Assembly: GCA_009379995.1 (NCBI GenBank)
Contig: WHSR01000018.1
Location: forward strand, 1-64,000
Length of the DNA: 64,000 bases
Source of the DNA: Streptosporangiales bacterium
GTDB lineage: Bacteria; Actinomycetota; Actinomycetes; Streptosporangiales; WHSR01
Direction of reading: 5' to 3'
The position numbers were made by a program, and so were the translations under genes. The notes beneath the pieces were generated by a model. The model saw only the letters and a program-made list of their open reading frames with translations. It searched no databases and was not told the DNA's origin. Shown piece after piece: positions 27,901-35,994 of this stretch. Numbering within the stretch: the first letter of the stretch is position 1; every line of letters begins with the position of its first letter.

Positions 27901-27997
27901 GGCGCCATGAACTGGCCGCATCGTCCGGACGCGGCGGCTGCCCAGCCTCCTCGTCGTCTCGCTGGGGACGGGGCTCGGGTGTGCCGTTCGTGCTCAC
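24980..27997 (-). CDS. membrane-anchored beta-propeller protein with BNR/sialidase-like repeats
   Basis: 1005-residue single-pass protein. Residues about 1-225 are a very Pro-rich cytoplasmic tail, about 235-258 are the membrane helix (LVLALVGILAVVLGGGAGLYYV), and the rest is extracellular. It consists of repeated beta-propeller blades with BNR/Asp-box-like elements such as SNDGGSTWR, STDAGRTW and SNDGGKTWRS. No sialidase catalytic residues (RIP motif, nucleophile Tyr) can be identified, so it is probably a binding or scaffold propeller. It overlaps the DUF4434-like gene by 4 bp, so the two are translationally coupled and probably act together at the cell surface. Confidence 0.75.
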   Translation of the reverse strand: MSTNGTPEPRPQRDDEEAGQPPRPDDAASSWRRGEAGSPPPSPDDPLTDYETRGWQVPTPPYGIPPDPRQGHPPEQHAPGGLAPNPDGSTPEPASEGPEYHGWGAGLPSEPAEGGGGDAAGGPSPWPGSERAWRAGWPQAPAPQGPVPHAPPPAAPSPPPPPPAPPASAPPGPPQGPPPGRTPSFRESPPAATHPPAPHPPVPRPPGVHEPGRPPHPPGWGAPEDWLVPARRRRRFPGTALVLALVGILAVVLGGGAGLYYVLSGHTPGDPQLPPARIADTVLEAVPGGDVDGLHQVIGDVAAVGNTVVAAGSEYGGSIGRAQFLVSNDGGSTWRVAPVTVAEGGQLDGSAPSKVFGTSGGWLAFGGPSDRRTVWTSSDGRSWSQLGGGSDAFGVRDEVAQIARTSSGYVAAGYHAAGGDQRADLPVLWRSPNGTSWQRIGPDEVRLPTDGDTVGQLRFAAARGNVIVVGGDVVKGDEVADGLWRSTDAGRTWEPIDVPQADGSTGRVRGITANRFGFFALRQGGKDNHGVVLTSQDGAAWKPVGTLEPSGVEIADLQRIAGNDEGLAVLANTESDRSVVYRSGDGRRWEAPADLGENSFRALSSLTPAPGGSTIVVGTRLDSDQDPYLALARGTTRATEIEPQTVPGAVHQERTLRAIAAGDGNTVAVGSANGDAAAWISAGGSAGENSWTPARKDSLDGYGQQRLSGVAYGEAGWLAVGTDETDPLVATSEDALSWSRVDDELFEEGSWYRRAAAAAYGPAGYVVVGAERREGSLVEAAAWRSTDLESWERADDPDLENSEGGGWRWTGDVTADSARYVAVGAIGDPDAPGPRKERPAIWMSQDGMSWDVHQPTLPAEASYGYLSRAAIKGSTVAALGVGQSANGAFLFSVVSNDGGKTWRSVRLPDESRAAELETGAIAMTPTAEGFAAVSTSGAPATYDVVLWTSTDGASWRPITPRGTGLSGGGTQRVHGLTMLGGRLVGVGTSADFEGEHVTLWRTPPP

Positions 27998-28146
27998 AAT
28001 GCTTTGTCTCCCGCCGCTCAGGTGCCCCCGGTCAAAACGCCGGAATAGCCTGCTTTATACCGGACATCACGCTCGTACCGCTCCATAGGTTCGTCTCCGA
28101 ACGTATAGGTGCGGTTGTCACGGGCAGGACACGTAAATTGGCCGAC

Positions 28147-28386
28147 ATGGGTACGCGTCGAGGCACCGGGCGGATCGAGCAGTGGCCCGACGGCGACTGG
28201 GTGGTGCGCCAGGTCGCGGGCCATGCGGCCAGGAAGACCTATCGTTGCCCAGGCTGCGACCACGAGGTACGGCCAGGTACCCCGCACCTGGTGGCGTGGC
28301 CGGTCTGGGGGCCAACCTGGAACCCCTCCTCCGGGGTCGAGGAGCGGCGGCACTGGCACCCGGCCTGCTGGCGCGCCCGCCGCTGA
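28147..28386 (+). CDS. small putative zinc-binding protein
   Basis: 79-residue conserved actinobacterial type, starting at ATG 28147. It has a CPGC pair (KTYRCPGCDHEVRPGTPH) and a distal HWHPACW, which together give a plausible zinc site. Such proteins are often annotated loosely as ATP/GTP-binding, but no nucleotide motif is present. It is followed by an alpha/beta hydrolase gene 26 bp downstream and may be co-transcribed with it. Confidence 0.75.
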   Translation: MGTRRGTGRIEQWPDGDWVVRQVAGHAARKTYRCPGCDHEVRPGTPHLVAWPVWGPTWNPSSGVEERRHWHPACWRARR

Positions 28387-28411
28387 GAGCTGACCCAATA
28401 GATTCGGGATC

Positions 28412-29119
28412 ATGCAGATACGCCCGAGCACAGTGCTGCCGGCGCACCGTACCCCCATCACCCTGCACACCGCTGACGGGCTGCGGCTCGTCGGCGAGCT
28501 GGCCATGCCACAGGAGCAGGAGCCGGTCGCGACGCTGGTCTGCCTGCATCCGCTGCCCACGCACGGCGGGATGATGGACAGCCACGTGCTCCGCAAGGCC
28601 GCGGCCCGACTCCCGGCGATGGCGAGTCTCGCGATGCTCCGCTTCAACACCCGCGGAACCTCGTCCGAGCAGGGCAGCAGCGAGGGCGAGTTCGCCGGCG
28701 GTGAGGGCGAGCGGTACGACGTGGCGGCCGCGCTCGAGTACGCCGATTTCGAAGAGCTGCCGCGGCCGTGGCTGCTCGGCTGGTCGTTCGGCACCGAACT
28801 GGCCCTGCGGTGGGGATGCGACCCGGTGGTCGAGGGCGCGGTCCTGCTGTCGCCGCCGCTGCGCCGCGCGACCGAGGCCGACATGGACGTGTGGGCGAAG
28901 TCCGGGGTGCCGGTCGTCGCCCTGGTGCCGGAGCTCGATGACTATCTGCGCCCCGACGAGGCGCGCGCCCGCTTCTCCCGCATACCGCAGGCCGAGGTGA
29001 TCGGGGTGGAAGGGGCGCGGCACCTGTGGGTGGGTGAGCCGTACGTACGGATCGTGCTGAACGAGATCGTGAAGCGGGTCGCCCCGCAGGCGTACCCCCT
29101 CCCCGAGGGGTGGCCGTAG
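28412..29119 (+). CDS. alpha/beta hydrolase
   Basis: 235-residue cytoplasmic alpha/beta hydrolase. Visible: LVCLHPLPTHGGMMDSHV (oxyanion region), RFNTRGTSSEQG and the nucleophile elbow GWSFGTE with Ser125; the catalytic Asp is probably in LVPELDDYLRPDE and the His in GARHLW. It resembles the small KANL3/Tex30-like or dienelactone-like hydrolases. It lies 9 bp upstream of a short-chain dehydrogenase gene, so an operon is likely. The substrate is unknown. Confidence 0.88.
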   Translation: MQIRPSTVLPAHRTPITLHTADGLRLVGELAMPQEQEPVATLVCLHPLPTHGGMMDSHVLRKAAARLPAMASLAMLRFNTRGTSSEQGSSEGEFAGGEGERYDVAAALEYADFEELPRPWLLGWSFGTELALRWGCDPVVEGAVLLSPPLRRATEADMDVWAKSGVPVVALVPELDDYLRPDEARARFSRIPQAEVIGVEGARHLWVGEPYVRIVLNEIVKRVAPQAYPLPEGWP

Positions 29120-29128
29120 GATCCGAAG

Positions 29129-29893
29129 ATGGTGACCGGTGCCGAGCTGAGCGGCAAGAGTGCCTTCGTCACGGGGGCTTCGCGCGGGATCGGGCGGGCC
29201 ATCGCGGTCGGGTTCGCCGCCGCGGGTGCTGATGTCGCGCTCGTCGCCCGTACCGAGGACGCCCTGAACGAGGTCGCCGCCGAGATCGAGACCCACGGCC
29301 GCAAGGCCCTGGTGCTGCCCAGCGACGTCACCGACCGGGACGCCGTGTACGCCGCCGTGGCTCGGACGGCCGAGGCGTTCGGAGGGATCGACGTCGTGGT
29401 CAACAACGCGGGCGGTACCCGGTTCGCCGTGCCGTTCACCGAGATGCGCTTCTCCGGCTGGGAGAAGGTGATGCGGCTCAACGTCGACGCGGCCGTGCAC
29501 GTCTGCGGTGCGGTTGGACCACACCTGCTGGAGCGCGGATCCGGGGCGGTCATCAACGTCGCCTCGGTGGCGGGGCTGGTCGGCTCGCCGGGCGTCGCGC
29601 CGTACGGTGCCTCGAAGTCCGCGCTGATCTCACTCACCAAGACGCTCGCCGTGGAGTGGGCACCACACGGCGTGCGGGTAAACGCGCTGTGCCCGGGATG
29701 GGTGGCCACCGAGCTGAACCGCAACCTGTGGGGCGACGAGGGGGCCTCGGCGATGCTGATGTCCCGGGTGCCGATGGACCGCTGGGCGCGCGTCGAGGAG
29801 ATGATCGCCCCGGCGGTGTTCCTGGCCAGCGACGCCTCGTCGTACATGACCGGGCACGTCCTCGTCATCGACGGCGGCCAGTCCGCGACGTAG
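29129..29893 (+). CDS. short-chain dehydrogenase/reductase
   Basis: 254-residue classical SDR that uses NAD(P)H. It has the cofactor motif TGASRGIGRAIAVGF (about 17-31), NNAGG, the catalytic Ser in INVASVAGLVG, YGASKSAL (Tyr-x-x-x-Lys) and a C-terminal MTGHVLVIDGGQSAT typical of FabG-like members. The substrate cannot be told from sequence. It is the middle gene of a small cluster of two hydrolases and this reductase. Confidence 0.93.
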   Translation: MVTGAELSGKSAFVTGASRGIGRAIAVGFAAAGADVALVARTEDALNEVAAEIETHGRKALVLPSDVTDRDAVYAAVARTAEAFGGIDVVVNNAGGTRFAVPFTEMRFSGWEKVMRLNVDAAVHVCGAVGPHLLERGSGAVINVASVAGLVGSPGVAPYGASKSALISLTKTLAVEWAPHGVRVNALCPGWVATELNRNLWGDEGASAMLMSRVPMDRWARVEEMIAPAVFLASDASSYMTGHVLVIDGGQSAT

Positions 29894-29978
29894 CCGGGGA
29901 GCCGATCCGAGTCCGCAACCGGGCCAGCAACGCGGAACCCGACGAAAGCCCGCAGGCCTACCCGGTACCGTTTCGCCT

Positions 29979-30770
29979 ATGCCGGTTGAGCTCTACTCCC
30001 GCGAGGCCGGGACCGGCCTGCCCTTGGTGTTACTGCACGCCTTTCCGCTGTCGTCGGCGATGTGGCTCGCGCAGCGGGAAGGGCTGTCCGGTGTGTGCCG
30101 GGTGATCACGCCAGACCTGCGCGGCTGGGGTGGCTCGCCGCTCGGCGGCGAGGACCCGTCGATCGATCTCATGGCCGACGACGTGGCCGCGCTGCTGGAC
30201 TCGAAGAACATCGATCGGGCGGTCGTCGGCGGCCAGTCCATGGGCGGGTACGTGGCCATGGCGTTCCTGCGCCGCCATCCCGACCGGGTTCTGGGCCTGA
30301 TCCTCGCCGACACCAAGGCCGGCGCCGACCCGGAGGCGGCCCGGGCGAACCGGGAACGCAGCGCCGCCCGGGTGCTCGCCGACGAGCGGCCCGACGTGCT
30401 GCTGGAGGAGGTCCTTCCGGGCTTGGTGGGCTCTACCACGAAGGAGCGGCGAGCCCTGGTGTACGGACGGGTCCGCGGGCTCGTCCAGTCGGCGCCGCCG
30501 CCGGCGGCGGCCTGGTCGCTGCGGGCCATGGCGAGCCGTCCCGACTCCTTCGAGATGTTGCGCAAGGCCCGGGTGCCCGCCCTGGTCCTGGTGGGCGAGG
30601 AGGACCAACTGTCGCCCGTGGCCGATGCCGAGGCGACGGCGGACGCGCTTCCGGAGGCCCGGATGGTGACGATCCCCGATGCTGGTCACCTCACCGCCGT
30701 GGAACAGCCCGAGGCGTTCAACGAGGCCGTCCGCGAGTTCGTCGCGGGCCTGCCCCGTACTGCGGCCTGA
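29979..30770 (+). CDS. alpha/beta hydrolase (3-oxoadipate enol-lactonase-like)
   Basis: 263-residue hydrolase: PLVLLHAFPLSSAMW (oxyanion His-Ala), nucleophile elbow GGQSMGGY with Ser87, Asp in LVGEEDQLSPVADAE and His in PDAGHLTAVEQPE. The sequence fits the general fold-peroxidase/lactonase group; 'enol-lactonase' is only the closest familiar label. An in-frame shift of the same DNA reads on into the palindrome downstream but is not coding. Confidence 0.88.
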   Translation: MPVELYSREAGTGLPLVLLHAFPLSSAMWLAQREGLSGVCRVITPDLRGWGGSPLGGEDPSIDLMADDVAALLDSKNIDRAVVGGQSMGGYVAMAFLRRHPDRVLGLILADTKAGADPEAARANRERSAARVLADERPDVLLEEVLPGLVGSTTKERRALVYGRVRGLVQSAPPPAAAWSLRAMASRPDSFEMLRKARVPALVLVGEEDQLSPVADAEATADALPEARMVTIPDAGHLTAVEQPEAFNEAVREFVAGLPRTAA

Positions 30771-30788
30771 GGACCTGTTGTCGTCTCC

Positions 30789-30854
30789 CCCTGGCCGTGA
30801 TCTTGCAGAAATTTCAAGACCGGTCTTGAAATTTCTGCAAGATCACGGCCAGGG
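30789..30854. terminator. 66-bp perfect palindrome, family A
   Basis: Perfect about a centre between 30821 and 30822 (core ACCGGT), sharing GATCTTGCAGAAATTTCAAG with the 23081 copy but with a different centre. It sits between convergent genes ending at 30770 and 30878. A short tandem duplication (GGCCAGGGTCGCA twice) follows on its right side. Confidence 0.8.
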
Positions 30855-30877
30855 TCGCACGGCCAGGGTCGCAGCTC

Positions 30878-32074
30878 TCAGAACACGGCGGACTCCATCA
30901 CCAGGTCGTTCTCGGCGAACCTGGTGGGGCGCAGCGGGCGCAGGTCGAACGTCGAGCACTCACCACTGGTCACGATCTCGGCGACCGCCCGCCCCGCGGC
31001 CGGCGCGTGCATGAGCCCGTGCCCACCGAAACCCGCGCACTGCACGAAGCGCGGCAGCGGCGGCGGTGCGCCGAGCACCGCGTGGTGGTCCGGCGTCTCC
31101 GGGTAGAGGCCTGCCCAGCAGTGGCGCGGGTTGATGGGTACGTTCTCCAGGAACGGGAAACGCCGCCCGATGCGGCCCGCGAGCTGGGGGAGGAAGTCAG
31201 GGTCGACGGTGGTCTCCCGACCGGGCGGGTCGTCCGGGTTGGAGTACGCGAGCACGTACCCTCCGCTCTTCTCACGCCGGACCAGGACTCCGGTGTCCAG
31301 GTCGACGCACATCGGGATGAGCCCTCCGTCCGGCCCATGGGCGGGCGGCCCCTCGACGTAGGCGAGGTTGCGGCGAACCGGCTGGATGGGGAGATCCAGC
31401 GACAGCATGGCGGCAACTGATGCGGCATCCGGCCCGGCCGCGTTCACCACCCATTCGCAGCCGAAGTCGCCCGCGTCGGAGGAGATCCGGAACCCGGACC
31501 GGCCCTCCGACCGGCCCTCCGACCGGATCGACCGCACCGCGGCGTCGGTCACGACCGTGGCGCCGTACCCCCGTGCCTGTGCGGCCAGGAACGCGACAAC
31601 TCCGTGCGGGTCGACGATGCCGTCCCGGGCGTGGAACGTCCCGGCGAGCAGCCCGTCCGGCCGGAGGAACGGGGCGCGATCGAGTACCTCGTCGGTGGAC
31701 AGCCACTCGGTGTCCACGCCCATCGCGCGTTGCAGGTCGTGGGCGGCGCGCAAGCCACACAGGCCGTCGGCGGTCCCTGTGAAGAGCAGATAGCCGACCT
31801 GGTGGAAGCCGAGTTCGCCGCCGCTTTCCGCGTGCATCCGCTCGAACTCGGTCAGCGAGTACCGGGAGAACTCGATGTTCGGCCGGGTGGAGAACTGGGC
31901 CCGCACCCCGCCGTTCGCCCGGGACGAGGAGCCCTGGCCAACGCCGCCGCGACCCTCCAACACCACAACCGAGTCGACCCCGGCCCGACGCAGCTCGCCG
32001 GCGGCCGCCAGCCCAATCACGCCGGCACCTATCACTACGACGTCCGCTCCGCGCACGGGACCGATTGTGCCCAC
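30878..32074 (-). CDS. FAD-dependent amino-acid/sarcosine oxidase-like oxidoreductase (DAO family)
   Basis: 398-residue D-amino-acid oxidase/sarcosine oxidase family flavoprotein. N-terminal FAD motif VVVIGAGVIGLAAAGELRRAG, then GQGSSSRANGGVRAQ, VNAAGPDA and C-terminal CAGFGGHGLMHAPAAG, which binds the flavin. It probably oxidises a secondary or cyclic amine. GTG 32074 or 32056 are both possible starts; the Rossmann motif follows in either case. A tandem 12-bp repeat encodes GRSEGRSEGRSG in the middle of the protein. Confidence 0.88.
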   Translation of the reverse strand: MGTIGPVRGADVVVIGAGVIGLAAAGELRRAGVDSVVVLEGRGGVGQGSSSRANGGVRAQFSTRPNIEFSRYSLTEFERMHAESGGELGFHQVGYLLFTGTADGLCGLRAAHDLQRAMGVDTEWLSTDEVLDRAPFLRPDGLLAGTFHARDGIVDPHGVVAFLAAQARGYGATVVTDAAVRSIRSEGRSEGRSGFRISSDAGDFGCEWVVNAAGPDAASVAAMLSLDLPIQPVRRNLAYVEGPPAHGPDGGLIPMCVDLDTGVLVRREKSGGYVLAYSNPDDPPGRETTVDPDFLPQLAGRIGRRFPFLENVPINPRHCWAGLYPETPDHHAVLGAPPPLPRFVQCAGFGGHGLMHAPAAGRAVAEIVTSGECSTFDLRPLRPTRFAENDLVMESAVF

Positions 32075-32258
32075 CTCCGTGTCCGACCCGCCATCACACA
32101 GCGAGGCGTACCTCGGGTGTAACGAACTGCTGACCAACCCGACCGCGGGGTATCACCCGCGTCGATGCCGGGCTCGTACCTGCTGGGGAATCCACCCACG
32201 GCCCAGAGAAATGGCCGCAAGTTGCGTGACGACCGCTGATAGGGGATCGGGGAGAGCC

Positions 32259-32546
32259 GTGGCTGATCCGACCGAGGCGACGGAGGCGACGCGCCGGCTG
32301 CGCGACGAACTCGCCGCGCTCGGCATCACGTGGGCCGGACTGTCGTTCGAGGCGGCGGGAATGGCCGCGCTGTCGGTGACGTACAACCTCGTGGTCTGGT
32401 GCGCGAACAACGTGTTCTTCTGGCGCGCCGGGCATGACTTCGCGGACTTCGACGTCCACCCGGCCACGGACCCGACTGGCGCCGCGCGGCGGATCAAGGA
32501 GCGCCGCGACGAGTTGCGCCAGCGTCACGACCTCTACCAGGGCTGA
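32259..32546 (+). CDS. small hypothetical protein
   Basis: 95-residue protein from GTG 32259 with a GGGGAGAG ribosome site. An Arg/Ala-rich N-terminal helix (ATRRLRDELAALGITW) is followed by LSFEAAGMAALSVTYNLVVW, a hydrophobic stretch that is not clearly a membrane helix, and a charged C-terminus (RIKERRDELRQRHDLYQG). I do not recognise a family. Confidence 0.6.
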   Translation: MADPTEATEATRRLRDELAALGITWAGLSFEAAGMAALSVTYNLVVWCANNVFFWRAGHDFADFDVHPATDPTGAARRIKERRDELRQRHDLYQG

Positions 32547-32763
32547 GCACCGACGGGGGAGAGACGTCCCGTACGCGAAGTCGGGGACATCCCCTACGCG
32601 CGGCGCAGCAGCGCCCGAGGGGTCCGTACGTCAGGTTGGCTACCTGCGAAGACGCCCTCCGGACGACGACTCGACGGGCATCGGCGACCCAGTATCGAGG
32701 TCTGACCGAACGGCCGGTGTGCAACGAAGCCGGCCACTCCTCACCATCCACAAGGAGCGAGGC

Positions 32764-33255
32764 ATGGCGTCAGCCGTCCACGAACTGCGGGTCCGGTACG
32801 ACCGGGCCATCCACCTGCTGGGCCGGGTCAGCGTGCCGACGCTGCGTATCGCGCTCGGCGTGATCTTCGTTTGGTTCGGTGCTCTGAAGGTCTTCGATGT
32901 CACCCCCGTCGCGCGGCTCGTCCTCGACACGGTGCCGTTCGTCGAGGCGCCGGCCTGGATAGTGCCCGCCATGGGCACGTTCGAGGTGGCCGTGGGCCTG
33001 TGGCTGGTCGCAGGCATCGGGTTGCGGCTGCTGTTGCCGGTCTACGTCGCGCACATGCTGGCGACGTTCGGGGTCCTCGTCGTCCAGCCCGAGGTCGCCT
33101 TCCAGGGCGGCAACCCGCTGCTGCTCACCGCCGAGGGGGAGTTCGTGGTGAAGAACCTGGTGTTGCTCACCGCGGGCGTCGTCGTCTGCGCGTGGTCGCG
33201 CGCGCACCGGGCGGCCGGATCGCCGGCCAAGGGTAACCACGCGCTGGCCGCATGA
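32764..33255 (+). CDS. DoxX-family membrane protein
   Basis: 163-residue integral membrane protein with about four helices: LRIALGVIFVWFGALKVF (the DoxX hallmark), IVPAMGTFEVAVGLWLVAG, LLLPVYVAHMLATFGVLVV and NLVLLTAGVVVCAW. DoxX-like proteins take part in redox or quinone-linked processes in several bacteria, but the role here is unknown. ATG 32764 has an AAGGAGCGAGG ribosome site. It is monocistronic. Confidence 0.85.
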   Translation: MASAVHELRVRYDRAIHLLGRVSVPTLRIALGVIFVWFGALKVFDVTPVARLVLDTVPFVEAPAWIVPAMGTFEVAVGLWLVAGIGLRLLLPVYVAHMLATFGVLVVQPEVAFQGGNPLLLTAEGEFVVKNLVLLTAGVVVCAWSRAHRAAGSPAKGNHALAA

Positions 33256-33290
33256 CGCGGACAGCGCAGGGGACGGGGCCCCCGCGCCGG

Positions 33291-33926
33291 TTACTCCTCG
33301 CCCAGGTGCAGCGGGCCCAGCCGCTGGAGGAAGCCCATCATCGCCTCGATGACCGCATGGGCTTCCTCCTTGCTGTCGCAGGAGACGACCTCACGCGCCG
33401 TCTCGCCGATGACAGTGGTGAGCACGATGACGATCACCCGGTTGACACGGCTGTCCTCGGCCCGCAGCAGCACCCTGTTCTGCCGGACCCACTCCCGGTT
33501 GCGCCGCCGCCGCAGCAGCTCGAAACCGGGCGGGCCGTCCCCGTCGTAGAACAGGCGCACCAGGTCCCGGTTGGCCCAGCTCCGCTCGAGGAAGGCCCGG
33601 GCGCCGTGGATGAAGAGCGCGAGGGGATCGAGTTCCCCGGCCTTGCGGGCGCGGGCGACCGCGGCGGCCGCACGTTCCTCCTGGGCCTGCTGGTGGTCCT
33701 CCCATAGGGCGAGGAACAGCTCGCTCTTACCGCCGAAATGGTGGTAGAGGCTGCCGACGCTGGAGTTCGCCCGTTCCACCACCTCCGCGACGCTCGCCCC
33801 GGCGAAGCCGCGCGTGGTGAAGACCTCCTTCGCGGCGTTCAAGAAGACACGGCGGGTCTCCGCCGTACGGCTCCACTGCCGGCCACCGCCACCGGCCCGG
33901 CCACCGCTTCGCGTTACCGTAACCAC
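33291..33926 (-). CDS. TetR-family transcriptional regulator
   Basis: 211-residue regulator with an N-terminal TetR helix-turn-helix: RRVFLNAAKEVFTTRGFAG, ASVAEVVERANSSVGSLYHHF. The C-terminal ligand/dimer domain is helical with FLERSWANRDLVRLFYDGDG. GTG 33926 is chosen on a GAGGTGG ribosome site. It may control its own gene or the convergent DoxX gene's promoter; no operator is visible. Confidence 0.92.
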   Translation of the reverse strand: MVTVTRSGGRAGGGGRQWSRTAETRRVFLNAAKEVFTTRGFAGASVAEVVERANSSVGSLYHHFGGKSELFLALWEDHQQAQEERAAAAVARARKAGELDPLALFIHGARAFLERSWANRDLVRLFYDGDGPPGFELLRRRRNREWVRQNRVLLRAEDSRVNRVIVIVLTTVIGETAREVVSCDSKEEAHAVIEAMMGFLQRLGPLHLGEE

Positions 33927-33985
33927 AATCCACCTCGCACGGTCTGTCGCTACTAACAGTAGGCCCCCGCGGGGAGACATCCACG

Positions 33986-34291
33986 TCATTCCGCGCGTGC
34001 GGTCAGGATGGGCTGGAGGAAACCACTGTCGTGCGGCTCGTGCCAGCGCAGGTGGGTGAACCCGCCCGCGGAGATCAGCTCGGCGAGCTGGCTGCGGGTG
34101 ATCGCCCAATAGGTGGCGCGCCGGGTACGGACCGAAAGGGAGCCCTCCGCGGTGGGCAGGAGCTGGAAGCGGTCCAGCGCGCGTCCCTGGTCGGTGATCG
34201 CGGCGTCCCAGTCCGGGTAGAGCAGGTGGTAGCTCTCCGCCAGGCTGTCGTGGAACCGCCGTGCGGACTCCCCACCTATGTGACCGGACAT
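33986..34291 (-). pseudogene. class I SAM methyltransferase with internal in-frame deletion
   Basis: The 101-residue frame joins the N-terminal end of a methyltransferase (ARRFHDSLAESYHLLYPDWD, GRALDRF) directly to its C-terminal end (FQLLPTAEG, RRATYWAITRSQLAEL, DSGFLQPILTARAE). The whole SAM-binding core, expected between these parts (about 130-150 residues including DxGxGxG-type motif I), is absent. The deletion kept the frame, so a short protein could be made, but it cannot bind SAM. It lies 20 bp downstream of the penicillin-binding protein gene on the same strand. Confidence 0.75.
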
Positions 34292-34311
34292 TAGGGGTGT
34301 CCCGGGAAACC

Positions 34312-35964
34312 CTAGAGACCGCGCAGGAAGTCGGCGGCGATCGGGGCGGCGACCTCCCCGCCGACGCCCCCGCCCTCGACCACCACGGCGAAGGCGAGGT
34401 CGTCGCGGTAGCCGATGAACCATGCGTGGGTGGGCGGGTCCTTGCCGCCCTCGGCGGAACCGTACTCCGCGGTGCCGGTCTTGCCCGCGACGTTCGACGG
34501 GAAGTCCGCCCCGGCCGCGGTCCCTTCGCTGACCACCGTCGGCATCAGGGATCGCAGCGCCTTCACCACCTCGGGCTCCAGGTCACGGGCCTTCGTCCGA
34601 TCGCCGGAGCGCCCGTCGGCGGCCGGGGCATCGGGCACCAGGACCGGCGGCCGCCAGGTGCCCTCGGCGATCGCGCCGGCGACGGTGGCCATGTGCAGCG
34701 GGCTGGCCAGGACCCGGCCCTGGCCGAAGGCGGCCGCGGCCAGCTCGGTGTCGTCCCGCGGCGCGGGGAACTGCCCGGCCGACACCGGCAACCCCGGCTT
34801 CAGCGGCGCGCCGAACCCGAAGCTCCGGACCACGTCCTCGAGTCGTCCCCCGCCGAGCCGTTCGGCGGCTAGCCGGGCGAAGGTCGTGTTGCAGGACTTG
34901 GCGAAGGCGGTATGGAACGACACCTTGCCGAAGTCCTCGTCCTCGTAGTTGCGAAACGTACGTCCGCCGATCTCCGTGGTCTTGGGGCAGTCGACCCGGT
35001 CGTCCGGGGACACGCCGTCGGCGACGAGCGCGGATGCGGTGATCACCTTGAACGTCGAGCCGGGCGGATAGCGGCCGAGCAGGGCACGGTCGAAGCCGCC
35101 GGGCTTGTTGGCGACGGCCACGACCTCCCCGGTGGAGGGGCGCACCGCCACCAGCGCGGTCGGCTTCTCCTGATCCTGGAGCGCACCGCTGGCGGCGGCC
35201 TGGACGCCGGGGTCGAGGGTGGTACGCAGCTGCCTGCCCGGCTTGCCCTCGAGCCTTCCGACGGTACGGACCGGCCTGTCGTCCTCACCCACGGTTCGGA
35301 TGACCGCCGACGGCCGGCCGGCGAGCTGCCGCTCGTAGACCTGCTGCAGACCGGTGCGCCCGACCTGGTCACCGTCCCGATACGGGGCCTTCAGCCTGTC
35401 GAGATCCTCGGCGCTGGCCGGCCCAACGATCCCGACGAGCTGTTGCACCGAGCCCGGCTGGCCCGGGGCGTCCAGCCGACTGCCGTCCGCGGCAAGCACC
35501 GGTGCCCGCTCCGGCCAGCTGAGTTCCAGGTCGAGCCGCCGCCCCTTGGCCAGCGCCGGGTGCAGGGCCGCCGGGGACCAGTCGACCCGCCATTGCCGCT
35601 CGTGCGGGATGAGGCGCAGCCGTCCCTGGTACGTCCAGTCGCCGACGCCGCGCAGGGTCAGCGTTGCGGTGAACGCGACGACCCTCGCGTTGTCGCGCTC
35701 GGCTACCGCACCGGGGCGAAAGCGCGCCCGGGCGACACCAAGGTCCTTGTACGTATCGGAGTGCCAGTCGTTGAAGCCGGGGGGCGGCGCCGCCACGAGC
35801 GCACGCATGGCCGCGTAATCGCCGCGTTCCCAGGCGGCCAGGTACTGTGCCGCCGCCTTCTCGGGCGAGCCGCGGGTACGGGTGAACAGCACGACGCCGC
35901 CCGTGACGAGTACGGCGAACGCGACCAACCCGGCGAGAACGATCAGCGCCTTGGACCTACGCAT
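34312..35964 (-). CDS. MecA-like penicillin-binding protein (transpeptidase)
   Basis: Crosslinks peptidoglycan outside the membrane. The 550-residue protein has an N-terminal anchor (about 6-26), an NTF2-like MecA N domain (KAAAQYLAAWERGDYAAM), a PBP dimer-type domain and a transpeptidase domain with Ser303 in PPGSTFKVI, SxN in KSCNTTF and Lys495 in AGKTGTAEYGS. NTF2-plus-transpeptidase is the MecA/PBP A-type class B layout. ATG 35964 is used because AGAGGGGGC precedes it. The DUF523 gene ends 30 bp upstream. Loss of the neighbouring methyltransferase core does not touch this gene. Confidence 0.92.
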   Translation of the reverse strand: MRRSKALIVLAGLVAFAVLVTGGVVLFTRTRGSPEKAAAQYLAAWERGDYAAMRALVAAPPPGFNDWHSDTYKDLGVARARFRPGAVAERDNARVVAFTATLTLRGVGDWTYQGRLRLIPHERQWRVDWSPAALHPALAKGRRLDLELSWPERAPVLAADGSRLDAPGQPGSVQQLVGIVGPASAEDLDRLKAPYRDGDQVGRTGLQQVYERQLAGRPSAVIRTVGEDDRPVRTVGRLEGKPGRQLRTTLDPGVQAAASGALQDQEKPTALVAVRPSTGEVVAVANKPGGFDRALLGRYPPGSTFKVITASALVADGVSPDDRVDCPKTTEIGGRTFRNYEDEDFGKVSFHTAFAKSCNTTFARLAAERLGGGRLEDVVRSFGFGAPLKPGLPVSAGQFPAPRDDTELAAAAFGQGRVLASPLHMATVAGAIAEGTWRPPVLVPDAPAADGRSGDRTKARDLEPEVVKALRSLMPTVVSEGTAAGADFPSNVAGKTGTAEYGSAEGGKDPPTHAWFIGYRDDLAFAVVVEGGGVGGEVAAPIAADFLRGL

Positions 35965-35994
35965 GCGCCCCCTCTGTTGCGATGAGTGGTCCAT

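Noticed and set aside
31875-32258. Upstream part of the frame ending at 32546
   Set aside because: It is opposite the oxidoreductase gene; GTG 32259 with its ribosome site is the better start.
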